A stretch of DNA of 64,000 nucleotides, taken from positions 12,146,614 to 12,210,613 of the forward strand of contig CM028328.1 in assembly GCA_016647705.1 (NCBI GenBank), given 5' to 3'. The DNA is from Eucommia ulmoides. Taxonomy: Eukaryota > Streptophyta > Magnoliopsida > Garryales > Eucommiaceae. Positions 12,090 through 22,922 of this stretch are shown one piece after another. A program made the position numbers and the translations under genes. Each line of letters opens with the position of its first letter. The stretch's first letter is position 1. Below the pieces are notes generated by a model. It was not told the DNA's origin, made no database searches, and saw only the letters and a list, made by a program, of their open reading frames with translations.

Positions 12090-12900
12090 CTCCATGTCTG
12101 GGCTTATATTCATCGCTTCAAAAACCCATCATCGCAGATCACCGACGACAATGGCGGCTTCTCTCCCTTGCACACTCACAGACCGTCGCAGATCCAGCCC
12201 ACTCCATCTCCCTCATCCATCGTTATCGCGTTGTCTAGCCATCACCATCATTCACCTTCCTTTGAGCCAGAGCCATCGCGTCGCCATCCTCCACTATCGC
12301 CGCTGCATACCCTCAATCTCACTAACCCTAACACCCCACAACACAAAACACATTAGGTACGTCATCACTTTCTATTCCTCTTTCTTGCTCTGTCTTAGAT
12401 TGATTTTGGTTTTCATCATAAAACATGTTCTTTTAACTGTAATTAGAACAATATTCATTGTATTTGTTGAAAACATCTAATTAATTTCAACCTAATCCCC
12501 CATCTTTCTCTTTCAGGTACTTCACTATTGTTGACCACACCTTGTTGCATCTTCATACTCAAAAAATACGGTAATTTTCTATTAAAATGTTATGGTACTA
12601 TATTATATATGAATCCCCAACACGTAACGTCTAGTAAGGTGTGCATGAATCTATCTGTCCCTGGGTGTTTCTATGTATGTGCAAGGTGTTGTTCGCCATC
12701 TAATCCAATTCCCTTAAAGCCATAAACTGCAGTGCTCCTAATGTTTCTGAGTTTTATTTGTTTCAGTTCTCTTGGAAATTGAAATGGGCAATGCTGTTCT
12801 GAACAGAGTAGAGCAAGAACCGTCATTGTCGCCAAGTACGCCTCTTTCTATTTCACCATTTAAATCAAGTTTTAAGTTTCAAAAACCTGCAAATAGGTAT
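12090..12900 (+). other. Gene-like cargo inside Helitron B
   Basis: The C-rich stretch 12094-12356 is open in two frames, as expected of a 5' leader or first exon. It ends ...CATTAG/GTACGTCATC, a plausible donor. T-rich tracts ending TTTCAG at about 12517 and 12766 could be acceptors, and ATGGGCAATGCTGTTCTG at 12784 could be a start. The product is not recognised. It differs from the cargo of Helitron A apart from the general leader-like composition. Confidence 0.35.
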
Positions 12901-14213
12901 TAGCAGAAATTAGAAACTAAGTTTTTAAGTAGCGGCCAAACTCGGTCTTATTTTGACATTCCGACATGTCAAAGACTGGGGCCATAAAATTCTTGCAACT
13001 AACCGAAGAAAATGTTCTTTCCACATTTATACAGGTAATTACTTTGTCTTAACCCTTAAATTTCACTTTTCATCTGTGTAGTTTGAATAAAGTGACATTT
13101 TGCCCCTAAATGTGTCATTACAATTTACCGCTTATTTTTTCTTTTCATATCAATTTGGTCTGATATCGGTTTGTTCGTCAATTTTTCTTTTGTGATTTCA
13201 CATGGAATTGGTGGATTTCCAACAAGAGTAAGTACAAATTAGAATTAACATGTTTGTTTGATTCTCTGTTTTGCCAATGATATATTATTTTCATATAGCC
13301 TACCTATTTAAGACACAAGAAACAGTTTTTAAGAATTTGGAATTGCACATAATATAAGTTCATTAGCGAGCATATTATTCTATTGAGTCTAGACTGTTTA
13401 TTTATGTGAAAATGTGACATTAACTTAACACAGTCAATACAATAACTATGTAAAGTTCAACAATTCTATCAAAAATTCAAAATAAGTATAAGACATGAAA
13501 ATCACTGCAATTTTTTATGTGAAAAAATTGTGGTGACTTTCATGCAATGCAATAACTTTAGACTTCTAAAAAATTATTGTATCGCGTTGACTACATGAAC
13601 AAAAATTTTAAGTTTGTGGACTTTATATGATGGGGGACATACATTATCAAGTTTTTAGCCTTTTATATTTTATGGTTGCGTGTCATGTTCTGGGAATTTA
13701 TTTAAAACTTGGATTTTGGATGTTGTTAATAGTTTACAATTTCCTTTTATTTTTTTTCTAACCTAATAGAGGTTAGTTTTTTGGGACTTCTAGGTTACAA
13801 TGGATTTGAGACTTATGTTGAAGAAACGATTTGTAATGTAACATCAAAATGAAAGTACATGTAATCTTAGTTTCTTACTTAAATTTTGTTTATTCGTACA
13901 TATGCTTTTATATTACTCTAATGGTATTTTTTTTTTTTTTTTTTTCTTTCATGCACATTCAATTAGGTTGATTTTTACTAATTGTAAATCAAAAGGAATT
14001 GTAAACTTTTATGAATTTGTTTGTTCTAAAATGTGTTTCTATTTTAGTTTCTATTCATGTCTAATTTTGGTGGACTAAATATGTTTTAAAACATTTGTAA
14101 TTTTTGTTTCTATTCCAATTCTATTGTTATGCTTTCTAAAGTGCAAGTATATAATGTCTAAAAAAAAATTAGTGTCTTTTGATTCGATATCCCAGTAGTT
14201 TCTTATAAATTAA
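12901..14213. other. AT-rich interior of Helitron B, no gene seen
   Basis: No frame above 60 codons with protein-like composition. It contains T runs (13928-13946). Confidence 0.5.
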
Positions 14214-14802
14214 GGTGGCATTTGGTAACCATTTCTGTTCCCATCTCAGCAGTGGGATGTGAATGGGATGGGATGAGATGAGAATTTTATTTCCTTCTTA
14301 GGAATAGAATCGCGTTTGGTAACGATAATTTTCTTTTTTTTAGAACAGAATCGCGTTTGGTAACGATTTTATCCTAAAATAAAAAAAAATGTTTTGAGAA
14401 CATTTTTTTTTTGTTTTGGCCAGCTGGTGGCGGAGGTTGGACGGTGACCAGCGGGTGGCTGACGGTAGCCGGCCGACGGCGCCGAAAGTTGCCGGACGAT
14501 GGCCGGCTGGCGATGCCAGAGGTAACCAGCGACAGTTGCCGGAGATGGCTGCCGGCGGCGATAGCGGTCGGTCGACGGCACTGGCCGGCGGCGGATGAAT
14601 AGTGGCAATAGTTTTTGGGAATGAGATGAGAATAATGAAAAATAACTTTTTTTTTGTTTCTAATTTCTTGAAAAACAAGTGGACACAATTCTCAAATAGG
14701 AATGGGAACAAAAATTACCAAACGCTATTCTCAAACAGAAATCCCAAAAATCTGGGAATGTGGTGGGAATTTCTGGGATGGAAACGGTTACCAGACAGGG
14801 CC
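14214..14802. mobile_element. PIF/Harbinger-type MITE nested in Helitron B
   Basis: The ends are inverted: GGTGGCATTTGGTAACC at the left and, read in reverse, GGCCCTGTCTGGTAACC at the right, with more inverted words inside (TTCTGTTCCCA, GGAATAG). A TAA flanks each end (14211-14213 and 14803-14805). The centre (14417-14600) is unusually GC-rich, full of GCCGG and CCGGC, and open in several frames on both strands without resembling a protein. Confidence 0.75.
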
Positions 14803-14919
14803 TAAACATCTAGACCAATCATTATTTTTTCTAAGATAAAATATATTGTTGTTTATAATATTAGGTTATAATCATAGTTTAATTTTAAATAGTGTATTCA
14901 GCCACGGATTATGCGTTAA

Positions 14920-16004
14920 TATATATATATATATAAAAGAGAGGGAGAGAGGGAGAGAAAAGCATAAATAATAAAAACTAAAAATAGGCAAAGAAAAATA
15001 TTGGGTAATTTGTATGGGACCATTAGTTTACTACGTAACACCACTTTTGTTCTTTTAATTAAAAATTATCTTCCAATTAAAAAAGGGTCAATTAATACTC
15101 GTCTCATTTATATGGTTCTTTCTCTATAACCTACAAAAAATAATATATAAATTTTAAATTGTATTAAAAATATAATATAATATTTGCAAAATTAATTGAT
15201 ATGTAAAAAAATAATTAGCCATTTTTCCATTAAATATCCTTGACCATGGAGTTGGCAATATATAAACACTTAAAAGTGGATTTATCTTTTAAAAAAAAAT
15301 CTAATAATTAATTAAATGGTTCCGTATTCATAATCGAAGGAGATACATGAGATAAGAAAAAAATTAAATTTGTAATGAGTAAGAAATAGAATTAATATGT
15401 AACAAATGTTATAGTGGATTATGGATTTTTAATTTTTCTTTCCCATATTATATATTTTTTAGGATTTTTAATTTAGCTCTTAAAAGTTAGTTTAGTAAAG
15501 AAACTTTTTAAAAAGTCTTGTTGTAATTTAGTATTTTTTGAAAACATTATTAGTATATAGTCTTTGACAATTAACAAAAAAGTGGTGCATGAACATTTAT
15601 ATCCTTGTGTATATAATGTAAAAATCCTAATGTTCCCCTTTATTTTTTAGCCACAACCTCCACTATCACCACCGCCGACGTCGAAGCCAAGTGAACCAAG
15701 GCCATCGTCCTCCATTCACATCTGTCATGCTGCAATCCTAGATTTCAAATTTGGAAACATCGTCATTCGTGTTCGTGCATCGCCATTTGTGTTTTCCACC
15801 GCTGTTCATGTTCTAGATCTGTTATATTGTAAGTCACCACTGCCGGATATGTTTGTCATCGCCGTTCGTGTTTCCAGATCTATTGTGTGTAAGTTCGCCA
15901 TCGCTGTTAGTGTTTCCAGATGTATTTATGTAAGTTCCCACAGCCATTCGTGTTCACCATTGATTGAACAAATCTATTCTTCTGACGCCGTTTTCTCAAG
16001 ACGT

Positions 16005-16050
<46 letters not shown>

Positions 16051-16500
16051 TTTTGAAATCTGAAAAATTACAAATCTAGTTCGTTGTGAGTGTTCTTGTT
16101 CGATCTTTGTTTTTTTATGAATGTTCAAATCGGGTTTGTGTTTTGGTGAATGTTCATTGTGATTTAGTGAATGTTCACAACGGTTTGTTTTTCACTGATC
16201 TTAGGGATTTTTTCAATATTTTTGATTTGTTGTTCTCCACTTTTCGAAATATTGAGCGAACAATTACGACAGTCGCAGAAGTGTAAATGTCCAAAACCAG
16301 TGTATCGTTAGTTTTTGTTCCGTAAATATTATTCTTGTTGATCATTTTATTTTTTGTGAATACTCACATAGGCATTGTGAACAATTGAGGCGTTGGATTT
16401 CTTGTTGGACTGAAGGAGATCAATCAAGGCGCTATGATTTTTTTTTTTTTTGTAATAATCATTAATTACACTTTTTCCGGAATGTTCATAATTATTTAAA
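14920..16500. other. Duplicated spacer of copy B, no gene
   Basis: It continues the match to copy A (14920-15325 with 500-900; 15325-16500 with 7115-8341). It includes the leader-like C-rich stretch 15650-15990 and a (CT)n run at 16009-16048. Open frames are short and interrupted relative to copy A, so there is no sign of selection for protein. Confidence 0.65.
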
Positions 16501-17196
16501 GGGATAATGGGTAGGAGGTCCTATATTTAAGCTCTAATTGGTCAAAAGTCCTACATGTGATAAAAACTTTTGATTTAGTCACATCTCTTTTAAAAACGCA
16601 GAAACCTTATTCATGTGATAATCACGCGTTAGTTACATGTAACTATTTTCTGTGTAATATCATTGTATTAGTTACAGGTAACTAATTTTTTTTTTTTTTC
16701 CAATTACATATTCCAATAATATGTAATTTTTTAGTTACATGTCTCTGATATGTAACTAAAAAGTTTGATATTTTTCAGTTACGTGTTTTAATAATATGTA
16801 ACTTTTTAGTTACATATCTCTGATTTGTAATTAAAAAGTTTAATATTTTTTCAGTAACGTTACAAAATATTATACATACATACATATATATATATATATT
16901 GTAACATGTAACTAATATTAGATAAACATATATAACTAAAAATGCTCAAATATGTGTGAAAAGTAACAATTATGAAATTATAACTAACATTAGTTACATG
17001 TAACAGAATTCACTATAAAAATCGAATATACTCACTAAAAAACTCCCTACAATCCCTGCAATATCCCTACAATTCCTGCAATGCGGGACTAAAACACAAG
17101 TGGAATCTAACTTAAAGCATTAAATCAAAACCTAATAATACAAAAGAACTTTTCACCAATTAGACTTAAAAAAATGGACTTTTCACCAATTTTCTC
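16501..17196. mobile_element. MULE-type MITE, 696 bp, private to copy B
   Basis: Flanked by an exact 9-bp TSD TTATTTAAA (16492-16500 and 17197-17205); copy A has a single CTATTTAAA there. The inverted ends run about 80 bp: left GGGATAATGGGTAGGAGGTC, right in reverse GAGAAAATTGGTGAAAAGTC, both continuing to a TCTAATTGGTGAAAAGT-like word. The interior has repeated TTACATGTAACTAA phrases in both orientations. There is no coding. Confidence 0.85.
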
Positions 17197-17205
17197 TTAT
17201 TTAAA

Positions 17206-17929
17206 TGGTAGTTTGAATGTTCATAACAAAATAACGTAAAATAGCAAATAAAAATGTGAATATTCATAGCAGCACAATCTCGTGAACATGTATTAAATGT
17301 TTAGAAATGTAAAAATAAAAATATAAGTGTTCCCATGTGACTATATTTTACAGAATGTTATTTTATATAAATTAGGGGAAACGATAGCCAAAGAACAGAG
17401 ACCATTTTTTATTTTTATTTTAAATCTTTGAAGATTAAAAACTTTATTATAATAATTGAGGGGTCTACTTTCTAATTTTTATATTTATTGAAGACTAAAT
17501 AATAAATTTTTCTATTTTTTAATATAATGAAGAAACTAATGGAAGATAACATGTTTAAATGTTTAAAAATAGCAAAATAAAAATATAAATGTTCTCATGT
17601 GCCTATATTTTACACTATGACATTTTATGTAAATTTGGGAAAACGATGGCCAAAGAACAGAGACCATTTTTTTAAAAAAACTTTGAGGATTAAAAATTTT
17701 ATTATAATAGTTGGGAGTCTACTTTCTAATTTTTATATCTATTGAGGACTAAATAATAATTTTTTCTATTTTTCAATATAATTAAGAAACTAATAGAACA
17801 TAACATATCTATCGGGATTAATACAAAATTAATCAGAGTGTAAGTATAAAATAGTAAAAAATAATATTTAATATTTCAACGTGTAAAATTCTGACTTAAT
17901 ATAAAATATATACATTGCCTAATTAATCA
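17206..17929. other. Duplicated spacer of copy B with a local repeat, no gene
   Basis: It aligns with 8345-8808 of copy A. Within it 17281-17540 and 17550-17800 repeat each other (TAAATGTTTAGAAATG...GGGAAACGATAGCCAAAGAA and so on), a local tandem duplication of about 260 bp that copy A lacks. Confidence 0.6.
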
Positions 17930-17947
17930 AGTATTTGTTGAATTTGA

Positions 17948-18087
17948 GATTCAATGGTGGGTTAGTGGTAAGGCCTACCCTTCCCAGGCTGGATGACTGG
18001 GAATCGAATCTCATCGGGTATGTGAGTGGGTGTGTGAGTTAAAAAAAAAAAAGGAAAAAAGGAAAAAAAAAAAAAAAAAAAAAAAAA
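17948..18087 (+). mobile_element. tRNA-derived SINE with 18-bp TSD
   Basis: A body of about 90 bp has a box-A-like GGTTAGTGGTAAGG and a box-B-like GGGAATCGAATCTC, followed by an A-rich tail. The 18-bp repeat AGTATTTGTTGAATTTGA lies on both sides (17930-17947 and 18088-18105). Copy A has the unoccupied site AGTATACGTTGAATAAC (8809-8825). Confidence 0.85.
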
Positions 18088-18282
18088 AGTATTTGTTGAA
18101 TTTGAATAACTTTATAAAAATACATTTCAAAAACAAAGGGAAAATAATTATCATATTTTTAAATAAATCCTGGATATCACACAAATTCTCATAATATTTA
18201 ATTATTTATAATATATTTTAAATGTTTTTTCCTTTAAACTTTCAAAAGTGAATTTGTTATACATTTTGAGGACGAATTAAAC

Positions 18283-18440
18283 TTTTTTCTTTTAACCATG
18301 AGTGTTCCTACACCCACACAGAGTATGTGACTAATCTCGTTCGGGGTGCGTGACTATTCCTCACAATAAATATTTTTTCTCAAGCTCGAACCCCTAATTT
18401 TTCAGAGATCTCTCAACTATTTTAACTCAAACGAAACCTA
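18283..18440 (-). mobile_element. SINE-like insertion, minus strand, private to copy B
   Basis: In reverse it reads GTTTGAGTTAAAATAGTTGA (box-A-like), then GGGGTTCGAGCTTGAG (box-B-like), a GTGTGGGTGTAGGAACACTC body and a short A-rich tail. The matching place in copy A (9003-9040) has only AT-rich DNA. Flanking repeats are not clear. Confidence 0.6.
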
Positions 18441-19399
18441 GTACAAATCAACAATAAACTAAATCTTTGTTATAATATAGGTAAGAATATTTGACAATTA
18501 TTTTGTTATTTAAAATTAAATTTACTTTTTCAGTCGATTATATATATTGCTGCAAAAATGAGAAATTTAGACCATTTATTTATTTGGGAAAAATTTTGAG
18601 GGGTCTTATTTGTTCAAAAAATAACTTTCTAGGTCCCATATTTTTGGGTTCATTCCAAAAGTACCATCATAGTTATTCTTCCTAAATTACCCTCAATAGT
18701 TACAAACTTTAAAAAAATGTCATTTTGACCTTTTTTTTTTTTTTTTTTTTCAAAACTCCTAAAATTTATATATATTTAAAATTTCACTTGTTTTCAAATT
18801 TCTCAATTTTATTTTTTAATAAAAAAATTCAATTAATTTTATTTTTCCTAAAAATATTTTTTTTTAAATATCATAAATACCCTAATTATATTTCACTTAA
18901 TTTTATTTTAAATTTAATTTATTTTTTTAAATATTCTATGAATATTTTAAAATATAAAAAATTAAATATTAAATTCCATTTAGATTAAAAAGTCCTTTAA
19001 AATATTTAAAAATCAATTAAGTGGATATCTACTTAGATATCTATTAAGTGGATATCCACTTAATTATATTTAGTAAATATTCATTTACATTATTTTTTAC
19101 TTGATTTAATTATAATTTTAGCTTATTTTTTTAAATATTCTATGAACATTTTATAATATAAAGAATTAGATAAATCAAAAAATAAAAAATTCCACTGAAT
19201 ATTAATCTTCAGTTACATTCCACTAGAAAATTACATAAATCCACCTATCCCCTAAGTGGAAATAAAAAAAAAAAAAAAAAAAAAAAAAAATTAAAGTGGA
19301 AATCCCCTAAAAATTATGACGATTGACGTCCGTCGTCTTCGCTAATCATCACACCGTCGCACTCCTTCCATCTTTATCGGTCTTCAATAAATAGATAGG

Positions 19400-19875
19400 T
19401 GTATATCTACTAAAAATCAATAAGTAGATATCCACTAAAAACAATTAGTCGATATCCACTGAACTAAAAATAACACAAATATTTAAACAATCAGTAGTTA
19501 TCCACTGAACTAAAAAAATAACACAAACATTTAAATAATCAAATTAAACAATCAGTAGATATCCACTGAACTAAAAAAATAACACAAACATTTAAATAAT
19601 CAAATTAAACAATCAGTAGATATCCACTTAACTAAAAAATAATACAAACATTTAACCAATCAGTAGATATTTACTGAACTAAAAAAATAACATAAACATT
19701 TAAACAATCAAATTAAACAATCAGTAGATATCCACTGAACTAAAAAATAACACAAACATTTAACCAATCAGTAGATATCCACTGAACTAAAAAAATAACA
19801 CAAATATTTAAACAATTAAATTAAACAATCAGTAGATATCCACTGAATTAAAAAATAACACAAACATCTACACAC
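19400..19875. repeat. Tandem array around CAGTAGATATCCACTGAACT
   Basis: About nine units of 40-60 bp, each with CAGTAGATATCCACTGAACT then AAAAAATAACACAAACATTT, spaced by extra ATTTAAACAATCAAATTAAA. Related GTGGATATCCACTTAA words recur at 19020-19070 and 20035-20100, so the motif marks both sides of the MULE interior. Confidence 0.85.
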
Positions 19876-20299
19876 AAATGATAAAAATGACAAATAAATC
19901 AAGAAATCGTTAGAACTTAAGTTGAATCTAATTGGGCTATCCTAAATAATATCAAAATTCTAATTCAACTTCATTTATCATCCTTCATCTATCAAGCAAT
20001 GGACATCCACTAAACAATAACACATTATTGATTTTCAGTGGATATCCACACAAAATCAGTCAGTAGATATCCATACGAACCAATCAGTGGATATCCACTT
20101 ACCTCTAGTTGTTGAATCAAAACACAAACACCCAAACAACAACCATGGAGATAAAAAATACAACACCACCCAAACAGCAACCAAAAAAAAAAACAACCAA
20201 AAAATACAACCATGGAGATGTAAAATACAACAGCACCCAAACAACAATCAGCACATCTCAATACAACAGCACCCCAAACAGCAACCAAATAAAAAAAGG

Positions 20300-20720
20300 A
20301 GAAAAATACCTAAAATCGGGCGGCGGTGGTGGTGAAAACTACCCAGATCTGGCCAAATCTGAGTAGATCTAAGCAACGAACGACGACCATTGGCGAGCAG
20401 CGACGGCAGGAACGACGAGCATCAACAACGAGCACTGAACGACGAGTAGCAAACGGAGACGATGAATAATGGCGACAACGAACCGTCGCCACTGCCATTG
20501 ATGCCATATCCTGGCTGGTCTCTCTCAATTTGGCCATATCTGGCCAAATCGGAGTTCTCTCCCTCTCCATTCCTCGATTCGGTGACGCCACCATCCAACC
20601 TGTCGTTGCTCTCTGTCACGCCTTGTCGCCACCATGCCTTGCCGTCCAGATGCCGTCACGCCTCGCCGTCGAATGAGAGAGGGTGGAGGTTGGCTGTGCC
20701 ATTTTAGGATTCCCGTCGGA
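20300..20720. other. GC-rich gene-like segment in the 2.35-kb MULE
   Basis: Much richer in G and C than the surroundings and open in several frames on both strands (for example 20310-20594 minus, 20462-20707 plus). It contains the near-inverted words AGATCTGGCCAAATCTGAG (20344) and ATATCTGGCCAAATCGGAG (20537). No protein is recognised. It could be a captured leader or exon (Pack-MULE-like) or simply the element's own GC-rich core. Confidence 0.35.
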
Positions 20721-21449
20721 TGAGAGAGAGAGAGAGAGAGGGGAGGAGGAGGATGGAGGATAAAAGAGGGTAGGGGTCAAATTTTATAGAGTTACAGTTT
20801 AAAATGAGGAAGGGTATTTTTGTCATACAATTCTTGTAAGGCTGCCAATTTTTTTTTTCAAAAGAGGATTAAAAAATTATTTTTAATTATATAGGACTTA
20901 AAAATTGTCCATTTTTAGAGTTTTGGAAGAAAAATCCTATTTATTTTTGGTGGCGAATATTATATTTTGCGGTTGTAATTTGTTGAGTGGGTCTCGTAAA
21001 TTTTGAAGAGTGGGTCCCACCTTCAGTTTTGAATGAATCTTTTCTAATTAACTAATCATTAACAAATACACATTACTCACACTCCATACTTCCTTTACTC
21101 ATCAGAACATTAACAATTAGATTTTTCGGTTATTTTTATTTTTTAAAAATAGATTAGGCTTAGATACATAAATTTAAATAAAAAAAATTAACATTAAGTT
21201 TTTTTTTTCAAAATTTTCAAATAAAAAAAATAGGTGAGTTCCTCAAGGATAAAAATTAGGTCTGTCATTTTTCCCTTTTTTTATATATATTTTTTAAAAA
21301 TATATCAAGCTCTTAGATACATAAATTTAAATTAAATAAACAAAAAAAAAATATGTTTTAAGCTTTTAAAAAAAAAATAAAAAAAATTAGGTTGGTTTCT
21401 CAAAACAAGGATAAGATGATTGACGATTTCAAATTTAAAATTGATAAAA

Positions 21450-21975
21450 GGAAAAATTACATTTTAAGTCTTTTAAGTTTAGGGTGAATGTTTAAGTAGT
21501 TGCTGATGTTTTAGATTTAATATATTTGATCCCTAAACTATTAAATTAATTTCAATGTGGTCCAATTGAAAATTTTGTTAGGCCAATTTGATGAAATGCC
21601 ATTTGTACAGGTTTTTTTCTCAGTATTTTCAAGTTCAAAATAGATTCCCTGTTCAATCTCTCTCTTCTCTTATTCTAGGTATCTCTCTCTCATATGTCAA
21701 AAAAAAATCCCACTCTCTCATTATTATTCATTTTAATAGTACTTATTTTTTTATTTTTAATAAATAAAAAATTAAATAAAGTACAAAAGATAAAAATTAC
21801 CCAAAAATAAAAAATAATATATATATATATATACAATATTATGTCAAATTGGTCTAACGGATTTTTTAATTGGACCACAATGAAATCAATTTAACAGTAT
21901 AGGGACCAAATGTATAAATATTAAGAGTCACTTAAAATTCAATCAAAATTTAAAGGATAAAAATGTAATTTTCTG
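21450..21975. mobile_element. MULE-type MITE, 526 bp, complete copy
   Basis: Exact 9-bp TSD TTGATAAAA at 21441-21449 and 21976-21984. Inverted ends: GGAAAAATTACATTTTAAG left, and CAGAAAATTACATTTTTATC right in reverse. The arms stay complementary for over 150 bp (for example TTTGATCCCTAAACTATTAA with TTAACAGTATAGGGACCAAA). It lies about 100 bp before the TATA box of the CCCH gene and has an older partner in copy A. Confidence 0.85.
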
Positions 21976-22096
21976 TTGATAAAACAATTGAGAAAGTGTA
22001 AAATTTTGAAGAGGGGGATTGTTTGTGTGCGTGCGATTTGAACTAAAGACAAATGAATCTTTTAATATTAAAGCTATCATTTCTGTCGTTTTGCTC

Positions 22097-22104
22097 TATA
22101 AATA
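22097..22104 (+). promoter_or_regulatory. TATA box of the CCCH gene
   Basis: TATAAATA about 30 bases before a purine-rich leader. The same octamer is kept in the orphan promoter of copy A at 10136. Confidence 0.65.
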
Positions 22105-22127
22105 TTGGTGTCGTTTTTTCGGAGAAT

Positions 22128-22185
22128 TGAGAGGAGAAGATAAAAATAACAAAATCGGTAGAGAGAGAATGAAGTACTAAACCTG
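22128..22185 (+). other. Non-coding first exon of the CCCH gene
   Basis: The leader ends ...ACTAAACCTG/GTAAGATTCT. The next exon begins after a 27-base T run and TGCAG at 22905, so a 720-bp leader intron (22186-22905) precedes the ATG. The start at about 22128 is inferred from the TATA box. A long first intron in the 5' UTR is common in plant housekeeping genes and often raises expression. Confidence 0.6.
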
Positions 22186-22922
22186 GTAAGATTCTGTTCT
22201 TTCCGCCGAGATTTCTTGGCTCGTTATTTTTTCCAAACGGATAATTGCTGGAGATATATGTAAACTTCGCACAAGGGTTTCTTTATTGCTTTAATTTCAT
22301 GTCGATTATTCACATTTTTCGTTTTCACTTGGGTTTTAGATGATCGACGACAATTAATTCTCAAATCCTGGCATTTTGGATGTTTTTAGTTCATTAAATC
22401 TTAATATTTCTGGATTTTAGTTATTTATTTTTCCTTTTTTCTCCTGAATTTCTAAGAATTTCTGTCCGCTCTGAAGACTGAATACACGATTGATGCATTT
22501 TCAGAGAGGGGAAAAAAAGGTTTTTAGGGTTTTCTTCGTCAATTGTATGTGCATGTTTTTTCCTTCGCATGAGTTTTTGATTATTTATTTATTTATTTTT
22601 GTTGATTAATAGTAATTGCGAAGGGTAGAAATTATGATATTTATTTATTTTTAATTTGTCCTGCTAATGCTGTTCTGGAATTGGGAATTTTCCGGTACTT
22701 GTTCTCAGTAAATGCTGAAATCTCAAGCTTAGCTGTTCTAAAGCAAATTCTGGATTTCCGAACCGCAGTTTCATAATCCCCAATCCATTCTGCCAAACAG
22801 GCCCTTATCATTTTTTTTATTGATTTTCCAAAATTTTAATGATTTAAATTCTAAAACCCCATCTTCAATCTTCAATCTTTTTTTTTTTTTTTTTTTTTTT
22901 TGCAGGCTAAAAAATATTCGAT

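Larger units (their letters stand above)
11622..14919 (+). mobile_element. Helitron B, non-autonomous, 3298 bp
   Basis: It begins TCTATTATATAAAA after an A, as Helitron A does, and shares its first 200 bases. The 3' end, CACGGATTATGCGTTAA before a T, is a worn version of the CACGGAGTTATACGCTAG end of Helitron A, and the hairpin is degenerate. The empty site is preserved in copy A near 512-516 (AAAATATTAAAGAGAG), which fixes both ends independently of motif. The cargo includes a leader-like C-rich stretch (12090-12350), a donor-like AG/GTACGT at 12355 and a short exon-like piece (12783-12840). There is no Rep/helicase. Confidence 0.8.
18586..20937. mobile_element. Non-autonomous MULE, 2352 bp, private to copy B
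   Basis: Flanked by the exact 9-bp repeat TATTTATTT (18577-18585 and 20938-20946); copy A has the uninterrupted ACCATTTTTGGTGGCG (9170-9185). It begins GGGAAAAATTTTGAGGGG and its right end in reverse begins GGATTTTTCTTCCAAAAC; the ends are only weakly alike. It holds a tandem array of GATATCCACT units and a GC-rich gene-like segment, but no transposase. Confidence 0.75.
11088..22194. repeat. Tandem duplication, copy B (gene-proximal copy)
   Basis: Second copy of the upstream unit; it begins TTAGTGTGGG like base 1 and ends in the first exon of the CCCH gene. It is longer than the matching parts of copy A because it holds Helitron B, a 696-bp MITE, two SINEs and a 2352-bp MULE. Each of these is absent at the matching place in copy A. 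Confidence 0.85.

Noticed and set aside
14340-14711. Overlapping frames on both strands in the GC-rich centre of a MITE
   Set aside because: GC-rich DNA lacks stop codons by chance; five frames open at once argues against coding.
16009-16048. (CT)n tract as a promoter element
   Set aside because: Copy A lacks an equivalent long run and no gene follows, so it is treated as a microsatellite.
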